This document shows, one piece after another, positions 1 to 10,715 of a DNA stretch of 64,000 nucleotides; the stretch's first letter is position 1, and every line of letters starts with the position of its first letter. Under the pieces are notes generated by a model that had not been told where the DNA came from, ran no database searches, and saw only the letters and a list, made by a program, of their open reading frames with translations. Both the position numbers and the translations under genes were made by a program. Source of the DNA: Delphinus delphis (Eukaryota; Chordata; Mammalia; Artiodactyla; Delphinidae); contig NC_082700.1 in assembly GCF_949987515.2 (NCBI RefSeq), positions 36,915,380-36,979,379 of the forward strand, read 5' to 3'.

Positions 1-258
1 TGTGATTTTGAGTTGGATATGAGAGATGGTATTTGATACTAATCTTCTAATGTCTGTATTAGACACAAAAAATAAACAGTGATAATATCTAAAACTGAAA
101 AAAAGCAAAGAGAGTTGGCATATATACCCACAGGACAGTGGGAGAGAATGAAGGATGGAGAACATTTTACTTAGAAATTTGCAGTCAAAAAATTGAAAAC
201 AGCAAAAAATATTTGTGATTGGTTCCCTATGGGGAATGAGACTTAGAATTAAAGAAAA
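1..258. other. Anonymous AT-rich DNA
   Basis: Left edge of the window. I see no repeat family, coding frame or RNA gene here, only A-rich single-copy-looking sequence leading up to the target site of the SINE that follows. Confidence 0.5.
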
Positions 259-270
259 CTGTCCTGATTT

Positions 271-638
271 TTCTTTTTCTTTTTTTTTTAATTAATTAAT
301 TAATTAAAAAATTTTTTTTGGGCGTGTTGAGTCTTGGTCGCTGCACACGGGCTTTTTCTAGTTGTGGCAAGCGGGGGCTATTCTTCATTGCAGTGCATGG
401 GCTTCCTATTGTGGTGGCTTGTCTTGCTGCAGAGCAAAGGCTCTAGGCATGCGGGCTCTGTAGTTGTGACTCGCAGGCTCAGTAGTTGTGGTTCGTGGGC
501 TTTAGAGCACAGGCTCAGTATTTGTGACGTATGGGCTTCGTTGCTCCGTGGCATGTGGGATTTCCCCTGACCAGCAATCAAACTCATGTCACCTAGATTG
601 GCAGGTGGATTCTTAACCACTGCGCCACCGGGGAAGTT
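271..638 (-). mobile_element. Older CHR-type tRNA-derived SINE, long form
   Basis: Read on the minus strand, the element opens with the CHR head (GAACTTCCCCGGTGGCGCAG at 619-638) and ends in an A/T-rich tail, seen on the plus strand as the T-rich tract at 271-320. It is about 365 bp, longer than the roughly 220-bp CHR copies elsewhere here, because the body contains reiterated segments (a CTCAGTAGTTGTGG-like motif occurs near 478-491 and, in degraded form, near 511-524). Imperfect target duplications CTGTCCTGATTT (259-270) and CTGTCTGATTT (639-649) flank it, differing by one base. It has many substitutions, so it is older than the other full copies. Open frames through it are incidental. Confidence 0.8.
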
Positions 639-649
639 CTGTCTGATTT

Positions 650-1438
650 GTTTTTGAATTGGTCTTGTGGTATTATCTTTTAGACAAGATATAAGTTTGA
701 AAACAATTTTAAAAAACTTTATTAATATTTGGCTGACTTCTAATCTCCTGCCTGTTTAAATTCCGCATAAAATTAAACATTTCTCAGATGTAATTTTTGT
801 ATGATATTTATATTTATCACTTTAACACAATATCAACATTGTTATTGAGTGGGTCTTGAATTTTCAAATTCTTATAAAACCACTACACATACATATATGG
901 GTACATAAAAACTTGAATCATCTAAATCTACTCTTATAAAAAGAAATTACAAGATGAAAATGGAAAGCACTGGTTTAAGTATGGTGAGTACCATGATAAG
1001 GTAAATTCCAGTGTTTCTTCATTTCACAGAGCAGAATCACTTAAAAGTCTATGAGGCAAAGTCACAGTTACCATCTTAAACTCAAATAACAAGTAGGTTA
1101 TGTTTGGTGAATTACTATTTTATGTATTTAGGAGAATAAGTATCTGAAATTCCCCTTAAAATGTGCCAGAAGTCCCACAATGATTTCAAAATTAATGATA
1201 CAAAAAAAAAAAAACAATAAAAATAATTTGACTATGGTAATCTGAATCAAGGAATGATCTGCTGGTTTACTCTGTTGCTTATAGATAGATCCTTGGTTAC
1301 AAAATCAACTAGGAAAAAAAGAGAATAAGCAAAACAAAAAATAAAAATAGATAAAGCAAGGGGAAAATGTCAGGAACTTAGCAGACAGGGCAAAGGAGTA
1401 AACTAACGTGTTAGGGAACTTTCACGTAGTAGCCCAAA
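650..1438. other. Anonymous DNA; may include a retrocopy 3' UTR
   Basis: AT-rich sequence with an A-run at about 1202-1214. No repeat family recognised. If the minus-strand pseudogene at 1439-1813 is a retrocopy, its 3' untranslated region would extend into this interval, but no clear T-run marking a poly(A) tail was found. Confidence 0.4.
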
Positions 1439-1813
1439 CTAGACTACATCATCAAGAGAAATATCCCTTCCAGTAACGAGCTTCTTAGAGAGATCTGCCA
1501 TAGAGGCTTTTGCAGAGTGTGCAGCAAGTTCAAAATCAATCACATTCTTTATAGTAAGAGAAATTTCTGTTTTTACTGCTTTACTAGTACCTCTGGGTAA
1601 AGACTGAGCATAAATGACAATTTTTTCAGTAGAGACAATCTGAAGTGGGGGCAGGCAGAGGAGTGTGGTTCAGGTATGTCATTTCCAATGAGCTAACTTA
1701 ATACAATGATGCATCCTGGAATATTTTGAGGCAACAAGAGCAAACTTATTCCTCATGCGCTCAGATATCAGCTGTATCAGCAGACTTTCAAGAGTACTTG
1801 AATGGCAGAGAAA
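1439..1813 (-). pseudogene. Probable processed pseudogene fragment, parent not identified
   Basis: On the minus strand one reading frame runs 125 codons from 1813 down to a TAG at 1439-1441, interrupted only by two TGA codons close together near 1667-1678. The last 69 codons before the TAG are fully open. The translation has a globular, protein-like composition unlike the Phe/Leu/Ile-rich noise of nearby frames: it includes TLESLLIQLISERM, an ALVASKYSRMHHCIKLAHWK stretch, IVSTEKIVIYAQSLPRG, and a C-terminus ending SKKLVTGRDISLDDVV. No introns or splice signals lie inside it. Upstream of 1813 the frame is lost, so this would be a 5'-truncated retrocopy of a gene's last part. I do not recognise the parent. 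A decayed terminal exon on the minus strand is the alternative. Confidence 0.55.
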
Positions 1814-1859
1814 TCAAATTTGACATCATTAGCAAGATAATAAATAGCATACCTCCATC

Positions 1860-1900
1860 TTAATATTTCACATTAAATTCTTTTAATATTTCACATTAAA
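1860..1900. repeat. 18-bp direct duplication
   Basis: The 18-bp string TTAATATTTCACATTAAA occurs exactly at 1860-1877 and again at 1883-1900, a local tandem duplication with a 23-bp period just upstream of the pseudogene. Confidence 0.85.
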
Positions 1901-2072
1901 AGAAGATCTATGTGGCTTAAAATCCATATAACTGATGGCAAAGTTAATGCCTTATTTTGAAAAAAAACAAACAAAAAAACCTGTGGCTTATATTATTACG
2001 TTAATGAAGATTGTGGTACCTCTGCATGGAATTTAGCTACAAACAGGTTTATTTGTGGGACCAATAATAAAC

Positions 2073-2104
2073 GTAGTAGTAGTAGTAATAATAATAATAA
2101 TAAT
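2073..2104. repeat. (TAG)n/(TAA)n microsatellite
   Basis: Four to five GTA/TAG units pass directly into about eight TAA units. This compound trinucleotide repeat may be length-variable. Confidence 0.85.
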
Positions 2105-3848
2105 GAAGCACTTTATTTGGGTTTAATTTGCTGTTCAATCAAATATGTTCTCAGTTGAGGCTCCACATCTTTCACCATGAATTGGAAATTCACTAAAACT
2201 ACTGGGAAGCTATATTGAGCTACAGAGCTTGTTAGACATTTTTCTAAATCCTAGGGTAAATATTCCAACCTTCAGCCCAATCAAGACAGCCAACTTAAAC
2301 TGCAGTAGAAAAAGTTTTTCTGAATTCTTCAGCTGCAAGTTTTCCTCATTCCCCTCTCTGTCTATTTTATATTTCACATTAATTATTATAAATACTTAAA
2401 TCTGTGCTTCCCTTACCCTCTTTTACACTCTCCTTTGTAATTGCAACTTCTTTCTCTGTATTGAGACACATAACTTGGAAAACAAATTCAAGGTTTGTCA
2501 ACACCGCCTGGTGATATTACTACTTTCCTCCACTAATCCTAGTTTTCCCCTCTCCTCAATGCTGCTCAGCTTAGCACTTTTACTCAGTACTTTCTTCCCC
2601 CCATGATTGCTTCTCCACCTTTAGTTTACTATCTTTGTTTTTCTCATAATTCTTTAAAAAACAGAATTTTTTAATTGGGAATTTCTTGTCTTCTTCTGTG
2701 TGTTCAAACTTGTCATTTGATAAAATGAAGACAGTGTCCTCCACATTTGTTCTGGATCTCTGCCCTTCTAATCACCAAAGGCTGCCTCTTCACTTATCCT
2801 CCCAGCTCCATCATTATCTGCCAGTTCTTCCCCAAATCTATTCATCTACAAAGAAAACGGAAACTCTGCTAAAGCCATTACATTTTTTTGTCCAGGCAAA
2901 TGCCAAGGAGTTTTTGAAACTCCCGTCTCACATGCTACTTTTTCTCACTATTTTTCAAACTGACATTTCTCTGATTGGATCTCTGGCCTTTGACTGACTT
3001 TAGTTCTGCTTCTCTAGCTGTAGGAATCTGTCTCAGAATGAATGGCCCCCTGTGGTTGGTTGAGTTTTGTTAGGTCTCTGGATAGTTTATTTTCTGGTAG
3101 AAAAATAATATTTTTGCCATGGATTCTTTCTACATGTGCCCTTCAACAAATAACCTCCATCCTATAACTTTCTCAGGTCAGAAACATAATGTATCATGCC
3201 CTCCTGGAGATGGTCTGGTTTTCAAAATTTTATTTTAAAAAATTCTGTTTCTTTTTTCCTCAATGTTTGCCACTGGGGCATGGATCTCACTCCCATTGGT
3301 ACAACCTGGTTAAGCCCAGATATTATTGTAATAAAACTGAATCCTTAGAATGATCTTCAAATTGAATAAGCCTACAGGAACAATCCCTATTTTCTCTAAT
3401 TATGAAATAGAGTTCCCAGATAGCTTAAATCTAAAACAGCGTTCATGCAAGATCTCACCATAAAGCCTTTTCACTTCTATTTTTTTTTCAAAACTATATA
3501 TTCATGCTCTTTACTATATAAAGTGCTACATAGAAGAATACAATACTCACATAGTTCCTCATACATTTCTCTTTTCTCTAATTGTAAAAATAATGTAAAC
3601 TCATTGTATTAAATTAATACCATAGAAACATATAAATTACAAAATAAAAAATTTCCCTATCTTATTTTAAATTCACCTGCTAAGAAACTTGTTAAATATT
3701 ATAATTCACAACATAATACTCTTCTATTTATAAAAATGTTTTATTTTAGTTCATCTATTTTAAAATTAGAAACTTTTAATTACCATTATGACATAATGTA
3801 ATTTAACAAGGTGCTGATTATCTATCAGATATCAATAAAGATTAAAAT
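2105..3848. other. Anonymous AT-rich DNA
   Basis: No recognisable repeat family. A 103-codon frame at 2686-2997 lies in T/C-rich sequence, has no splice or promoter context and matches nothing I know, so I do not call it a gene. Confidence 0.45.
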
Positions 3849-3856
3849 GACTGCTC

Positions 3857-4768
3857 CATTTCTCTAATAATTAGTTATGTTGGACATCTTTTCATGAGTC
3901 TCTTGGCCATCTGTATGTCTTCCCTGGAGAAATGTCTATTTATTACAATGAGGTATCACCTCACACCGGTCAGAATGGCCATTATCAAAAAATCTACAAA
4001 CAATAAATGCTGGAGAGGGTGTGGAGAGGAGAATTCTTTTGCACTATTGGTGGGAATGTAAATTGATACAGCCACTATGGAGAACAGTATGGAGATTCCT
4101 TAAAAAACTAAAAATAGAACTACCATATGACCCAGCAATCCCACTCCTGGGCATAAACCCTGAGAAAACTATAATTCAAAAAGACACATGCATCCCAATG
4201 TTCACTGCAGAACTATTTAAAATAGCCAGGACATGGAAGCAACCTAAATGTCCATCGATAGGTGAATGGATAAAGAAGAGGTGGTACATATATCCAATGG
4301 AATATGTGTGAAAAGGAGAAAAATTGGGTCATTTGTAGAGACATGGATGGACCTAGAGACTATCACAGAGAGTGAAGTAAGTCAGAAAGAGAAAAATGAA
4401 TATTGTATATTAATCATATATGTGGAATCTAGAAAAATGGTTCAGAGGAACCTATTTGCAAAGCAGAAATAGAGACACAGACATAGAGAACAAATGTATG
4501 GACACCAAGGGGGGAAAGGGAGGGTGGGATTAATTGGGAGATTGGTATAGACATATATACACTACTATGTATAAAATAGATAACTAATGAGAACCTGCTG
4601 TATAGCACAGGGAACTCTACTCAGTGCTCTGTGGTGTTCTAAATGGGAAGGAAATCCAAAAAATCGGGGATATATGTATACATATAGCTGATTCACTTAG
4701 CTGTACAGCTGAAACTAACACACCATTGTAAAGCAACTATATCTCAATTTAAAAAAAAAGAAAGAAAA
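3857..4768 (+). mobile_element. 5'-truncated LINE-1 with twin-priming inversion
   Basis: From about 3943 to the A-rich tail at 4768 the sequence is the 3' end of a sense LINE-1: ORF2 C-terminus, 3'UTR and tail. Immediately before it, 3857-3941 matches the adjoining upstream LINE-1 segment in the opposite orientation (compare the minus-strand copy near 62430-62510). This 5' inversion, with a few bases lost at the junction, is the known signature of twin priming during target-primed reverse transcription. A 12-bp target duplication GACTGCTCCATT flanks the whole unit (3849-3860 and 4769-4780); its last bases overlap the start of the inverted segment as microhomology. Confidence 0.93.
3943..4430 (+). 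pseudogene. LINE-1 ORF2 C-terminal remnant
   Basis: The residual ORF2 shows the Cys-rich C-terminal segment ([14 protein letters not shown] in one open piece, where the first cysteine of the usual CWWECK motif is Tyr) and the [11 protein letters not shown] region, then continues in another frame to a conserved FVETWMDLE-type segment. Open pieces lie at 4021-4311 and 4266-4472; the switch between overlapping frames marks at least one indel. It lacks endonuclease and reverse transcriptase domains and is non-functional. Confidence 0.85.
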
Positions 4769-4780
4769 GACTGCTCCATT

Positions 4781-7468
4781 AGCTTTTACAAGGTACAAAA
4801 TATTCAGGGGGCAACAGCATAATTTGTATTGGCCTTTCCAATCCAATCAAGCCATTCTTCTTTGAAGAGGAGTGACTATCCAGGAATATACATTTCAGTG
4901 TGGAATGTGGTATAATTTTCAAGTATCAGCTCAGCTAGCCAAATAGACATTTTTGAAGTACCAGTCTGGATAGTGTCACATCCCCTACATGTGGTCAGTC
5001 AAACCACTGGTTTATTGCTTATTTTAAATTTTCAAATTAAATATTAGAGAAAGTCAAAGAACCCAAAAGATAGACTCAGCCAATAACCTGATTTGGGCAC
5101 CATGCAATACATTCCAAATTTTCTAGTTTCCTGACTCAGAGTTTTTGCCTTTGAAATTGCTTGATTGCTCTCGAGACAGCTATTGTTTTATTTTCTTTAC
5201 CTACCTCAATATCTTAAAACTATTTATATTGGTGATTCTATTTATTTTTTTTTAAGTCAAATCCAAATATTCCTATAGACATTGGCTTGTAGGGAAATTT
5301 CACAACACTTGTGCTTCATGATTTATATTTGCAAATCCAATTAATGCTAATTATGTTTTTAAAGTACATCTCCTTACATTCTGCCTTGTTACCAAGCATT
5401 TAATGAAAACTTCAAAAACAAATATTTGTTTTCAACTATTTTAACCACCAAAAAAGTGAACAAAATGAACACATACAAAATTTTGATGAGCAACACATCA
5501 AAATGAAATAAATTCATTAAAGATAATAATTTAGGCAATTTGCATATGGCTTAAGCTTTTTGGATACTAAAGTTAATTTTATAATAAAATGACCAGCCTA
5601 CTGCTGATATCAGTTCCTTAGCTGATCCATCTATTCTGGAATTGATGATATGACACATTATGACAGAGGTAAGTACTCCTCAGTGCATAACTGTGCTCAT
5701 TAAACCAAATGATAACTCCATAAAAAGAGTATTTGGGGCCATATATGTGAGATTTTACAGAGACATAATAGTTCTTCTCATACTATGATTTGGAAAGAAA
5801 ATGCATTCATTCTTTGAAAACTTAAACTGCTGGAGAAAAGTATTAACAAGATTAATTCAAATGGTAGATAGTCTACCCAACGCTGTCTTTTGTCTTTCCT
5901 TTCATAGTAACATTTAAATCATGGTGTGAGAGAAATCAAACTGAGACTCAGGGAGCACAAAGAAGATGATTCTAGGTTTGAAGATGTTGTAAGCTGGCAT
6001 TTTCTTCTGTTAGATTTTAATCACTCTATTTCAGTCATGTATCAGTCCTCAAAAAGTAACGTGATATCATTAGTCAAATGATAAAGTCCAGTGTTTTTGT
6101 TTTTTGGTTTTTTTTTAGAATTCCAAAATAGTCAAGGATCAAATAGTCCAAAGGAAATTTTTTTTTTTGTAGGTTACAAGGAAAGTCATGGGAAAATATC
6201 TGAAAGTTTGAACAAATGAATTCTAAATTGAAATAAATAGGTATTTGGCAAATGATGTTTTAAATCATTGTGAAAGAGGCAATGAGTTGAGCTTAAAAGG
6301 TTTATACAAAAACAGTAGAAGTGATACATCTGCCTCAACTCCTCTTTTTAATAGGATTCTGGTGAAGAGAAGAGATAAATGTATGGTAAATATGCAATTT
6401 GTAACTGGAAATTTCCAGTCTTTTAAAAATGTATATATTAGATATTAGAAAGAAATTTTAACACATTTCTGGCTATTTCCTGAACTGTCCCCTCAAAACT
6501 TGTATTTTTAATCAGAAAACATGACCTACAGTCTCATACTATTACACAAAACTGGGATGTATTCTAAAGAGTATTTCATTCAAGATGATAATATCAGGTG
6601 AGTTTACAATAGTCATTCTAATTATGTCCCATATTAACTTTTGCAACTAACTGAGGCAACTCTTTTTAGATTTTTGAATTTTACCTATAGCGATCCTATA
6701 TACTTTACTTTTCTGTAGAAAGAATAACTGCCACCTAATTTCCAGAATCTCTGATCTGACCTAGTACCCATCTATGTGTCTTCAATAGACTGAATAATGA
6801 ATTTCTTTTCAAATAGTGTTAAAATGGATTAAAGAAAACAATTTAGGTGATGCAAACAAATTCATTTAATACTTGATGAAGTGGACAGTGTCCTTTTGTA
6901 GAACTGCAACATGGGGCAGAAGGCAGGAAGGCTTACAGGATAAAGAATATAAAACAAGAGAGATAAATAGAAAATACCTGATTGTTTGGGGCCACAGAGT
7001 CAAACTTGCTTCCGGTAAGAAGGAAAAAAGAAATAAATACAGAGCCCAGAGTTAGCTCAGTGTCTGGGGATTGGCTGACTGAATGAATATGTTGCATTTC
7101 TGGCCAAGAGGAGTATTTACAGGGACATGAAAGTCATCTAAGCTTCAGTTTGCTGATATGACACTCTGGGCAGGAGCTGCCCTATCGTGGGCCTAGAAAC
7201 TTATTTCAAAAATAGATAGCTATAAGTTACAGAACTATTTAAAATGTGAATTATCATAACTGTGATTTTGGACAATCTTTGTTAAATTTGGCATATACAT
7301 TATCCCATGTTAAAAATTAATGAGAATTTTGATTTTATACATCCTCTTAAATAAAAGTTTAATATCAAACTGTTAACCAGTTATTTATGGGCAATGGGTT
7401 CTATATGTATGTAGTAGTTAATAGAACAGATTAGCCATGTGGACTGAATACAATATATATGTAATGTA
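4781..7468. other. Anonymous single-copy DNA
   Basis: About 2.7 kb without a repeat I can name. Short open frames here (for example 6245-6448 and 6873-7055) are below or near the length expected by chance in AT-rich DNA and show no family resemblance. Confidence 0.5.
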
Positions 7469-7719
7469 GAGTTAAGCTCTGAATGACATGTCTTTAAGTT
7501 GTGTGGGTCCAATTACACGTGGATTTTTTAAAATAAATGTTACAAATGTGTGGGTCCACTTATACATGGATTTTAAAAATAAATACTACATTATTAAACA
7601 ACCCTTGGTTGGTTGAGTCCACAGATTTGGAACCATTGATGCAAAGTGCAGATTGTAGTTATATGTGGATTTTTGACGGGGCAGGTGTTGACATCCACTT
7701 CATGTTCAAGTGTCAACTG
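7469..7719. mobile_element. MER2-like non-autonomous Tigger element
   Basis: The right end, TTCAAGTGTCAACTG (7705-7719), and the more diverged left end beginning at 7469 form terminal inverted repeats of the MER2 type (TTGACNCTTGAAC-like). TA dinucleotides sit on both sides (7467-7468 and 7720-7721), as expected for Tc1/mariner-Tigger insertion. The GTGTGGGTCC...TGGATTTT core of MER2 is present and has been duplicated in tandem (7501-7547 and 7548-7594). At 251 bp it has no transposase and would have been mobilised in trans. The family name is from memory. Confidence 0.75.
7501..7594. repeat. 47-bp tandem duplication inside MER2
   Basis: Two adjacent 47-bp units, each starting GTGTGGGTCCA and containing a TGGATTTT...AAATAAAT stretch, differ by scattered substitutions. 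The duplication therefore predates part of the element's decay. Confidence 0.8.
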
Positions 7720-7721
7720 TA

Positions 7722-9301
7722 GAAGCATCCTCAATTTTGCCCTTGATATTTTCCAAAATGAGCACATGAACACATGTGCACACACACACACATTGCTATT
7801 TGTTGGGGAAATACAATTAAAATCAAAATCTTCTCCCAACTCAGAAAACCTCTCTGTAAAGGTGTTAGAGAAAAAGAACAATTTTATTTTTTAATAAGCA
7901 TTACACCAGAATGTGCCGTACATCACAGGCAATACCCTAAAAGATTGCAAAGGTGAAAAGCTTTAGAGCCAAACAGATAAAGTCTGTAACATATATATTC
8001 TCAGGGTAAACAATAACCTTCATGGAACAGGACTTGATAGCACCACCAGTAACACACAGTTTATTGTAGACTCCCCTGTTAATTGGGTCACCACTGTGAT
8101 TTTGTTCATCATTTCCCACCCTGCCATCCTAGCTTCTCCCATGAAATATATGTGAAGGGGGTTCTAAATAATAAATTACTTAGTAAGTAAAATAAAAGCA
8201 GGTCTACAGGATCTAACTAGCTTTTGTTTCTAGCTTTTCATGATTTTATCTCAGTTTACAACTCAACAATGATAGGACATTAAGGATCTAGCAAACTTTG
8301 ATATCACAGGGTCTAAGTCGTTATCCACAGGGCTAACGCACATACATTGTGCTAGATTTTAATTATATTCTTCCTCAATATTCACTTCCTTCCTATCTTT
8401 CAAACTCCATAAACTCCTCCTGTACTATCTCTGATAACTTTACAACTAACAACAGATGTTATGTAACTATTTCCTATAATATTCCATTGTGTCTACCAGG
8501 GCAAGCCTATTGATCTGATTCGAAATCTCAGGAAAGTAAAATGGAAAGTATCTTGATCAAATTCAAAGTTAACTAGTTACATGGCTGATACTAGTTTCAA
8601 GTTAAGCATTCTTCCCCATTATGCAGCTCATTAAATTTAATGCATTGTAACAAAACCATAAATGAATAAAAACCAGTAACTCAAAAATGACCCCCCAAAC
8701 TGGTGGCATTTCCTTCTAGTACAGTGAAATTTTATATGAAAGGTAACATAATACCATAATGTAGACATGCCATTAAAATAGATGTGGAACTGTCTAGTGT
8801 AACTTAGTTGTTAGAGATACCATCAATTATATGCTACCAGATATCTGGTGAGCTTTAAGTAATATCATATTTATATTATATTTCCTTGTTTTCTTTCTTT
8901 TCTTCTATTTGGTAATTAAGACGAGCATGTGTAAGTGTCTAGAGAAAATGTTATGCACATTATCAATCTTCATGAATCCTTCACTGAAGACTAAGGTCAA
9001 AATGAATTGGTTCCTGTTGTACAAAATTAACTGAAAGGAAATGAGAGCAACTTACAATAGACAAATTGCTGCTGAAGAACAAAGTGCAGCAGGGCAATAT
9101 TGATAAATTCTCTATAACTTCTCAATGTACAGCAGAAATATGAACAATTATGTGGTGAATTTAGTCTTTAACCACAGATATAAAAATATACATGCATTTT
9201 TAATAAGTCAATCTGTGAAGAATCTGCCTATGGTGTAAAATGTGCCATTTGCATCTTAATTGTCTAAAGGCCCTTTTCTACTTAACCTCAGCTAAGACAC
9301 A
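7722..9301. other. Anonymous DNA with a short CA tract
   Basis: No named repeat apart from a short CACACA run at about 7779-7791. Overlapping short frames on both strands at 7594-8119 are not supported as genes. Confidence 0.45.
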
Positions 9302-9345
9302 AATAAAATAAAATAAAATAAGATAAAATTAAATTAAATTAAACC
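9302..9345. repeat. AAAAT-type pentanucleotide repeat
   Basis: Reiterated ATAAA and then TTAAA units form an A-rich pentanucleotide tract. It may be the tail of an older retroposon, but no body is recognisable next to it. Confidence 0.75.
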
Positions 9346-9759
9346 AGTAAGAGACAGAGAGAGGAGAGACTAACTCAGGGACTTGTATGATACCCCTTAT
9401 CCCTCAAATTTACACCACATGACAAAGTTATATTTCCTCAAATTATAATAGCAAGCCATTTTTTCTCCCTTAAAGTTGATAAACAGTCAGCAATGATTTA
9501 CTAACAGATAACATATTATAAAGAAAAGTAAGAGATAACATGATAAAGAAAAGTAATTGGAACACAGCAAAAGGGGGGTAAAATTGTCTAAGACAGTGAA
9601 CAGTGTGATTAGGATAATGAATTCCTGAAACTCATAAAACTTTTAGTCAAATATATTAAATATATGAATTATTCACTTAGAAAACAACACATGAGTTTAT
9701 TTGTAAAATTTGGTTAAGTTTGATTTTTGTTTTGTTTTGTTTTTGGTCTTGTTTTTCAG

Positions 9760-9933
9760 CATAGAGCAAGCATCATTTGTTTGCAAAATGGAGATGCAGA
9801 CTATCTAGATGGAAAACGGGTCTTGGAGGATGCTTTATATCAGACATACTCAGGGAAGAGTCTGTACATATTAGCTGATCCTTTAAGCCCCTTCCAAATC
9901 TGTGATTATGATTCTGAGTTGAGAGAAGCATAA
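9760..9933 (+). other. Candidate terminal exon (unverified)
   Basis: A long pyrimidine-rich tract with TTTTTCAG ending at 9759 makes a strong-looking splice acceptor. The frame that follows is open for 57 codons to a TAA at 9931-9933 and encodes HRASIICLQNGDADYLDGKR followed by a TYSGKSLYILADPLSPFQ segment. The composition is more protein-like than neighbouring frames, but I recognise no family and no donor-containing partner exon is visible. T-rich tracts before AG are common in AT-rich DNA, so this may be chance or part of a lncRNA. Confidence 0.2.
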
Positions 9934-10089
9934 AATGGTCAAAAGAACATGGACTTTGGTTTAAGAAGATCCAGACTTTACTTTTAACTATAGAGCTTTC
10001 TGTTATCCTGTACTCAAACAAGTCACATCTAAACTAAAATTGTGGGCTAGAAAGTATTGTTATTTTTAATGCATAATGTAATGCAATTG

Positions 10090-10345
10090 AAGAATTTAAT
10101 GGTTATGTGCATGGGTTTTGCATTTAGAAAGATTTGGATCTGAATCCCATCTCTATCACTTGCCAACTGTGATGACTTGTTGAAGGAATTTAAATTCTCT
10201 GGGTTTCAAATTTCTTATCTATAATATAAAGATAAAAACAATCATCTCAAAGGTCAACTTAAGGATGAATTAGCTAATGTTTATAAAGAATTCATTTCAC
10301 TGTGTGGTGCTTATACATGTACAATAAGTGTTGGTTATATTTGTA
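10090..10345 (+). repeat. MIR SINE
   Basis: Diverged MIR in sense orientation: a head resembling GATTTGGATCTGAATCCCAT, then CTATCACTTGCCAACTGTG, then a CTTATCTATAATATAAAGAT segment matching the usual 'TCATCTGTAAAATGGGGAT' position. It decays into a tail ending in AATAAGTGTTGGTTA. Confidence 0.8.
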
Positions 10346-10619
10346 TCCTCTTTAATTCCTTAGGACATAGCAATGCCCATCAATCATTTATTGTAACATT
10401 GTTTCTTCCAGCCCTTAGCCATTTTTGAGCTAATTATCTTGCTTATCAGTATCCCTTCCTACAGTGAAATAATTTTATTCCTTTTTTTAAAAAATTAGTA
10501 ATGATTTTATGACCCTATTTCAAGGATTGAAGGAAAATGTCTGGGAAGTCCCAAAGGGATGCAATATGTAAACAGGAAGGGCTTTCTATGCAATGTTATT
10601 TGAAACACACTAAAACACT

Positions 10620-10715
10620 CTACTCACTTTAGTGTACATCTGAGGTTAACACAACACTATAAATTAACTATATTTCACTAAAAATTAAAAGATAAATAAA
10701 AACATATCCACCAAT
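10620..10715 (+). repeat. LINE-1 3'-end fragment
   Basis: The string TGTACATCTGAGGTTAACACAACACTATAAATTAACTATATTTCACTAAAAAT-like region resembles the terminal 3'UTR of artiodactyl LINE-1s (GAAACTAACACAACATTGTAA...CTATACTTCAATAAA) and passes into an A-rich tail. Short and diverged. Confidence 0.5.

Noticed and set aside
2686..2997. 103-codon plus-strand frame
   Set aside because: No family resemblance, no gene context; pyrimidine-rich sequence gives Ser/Leu/Phe/His bias.
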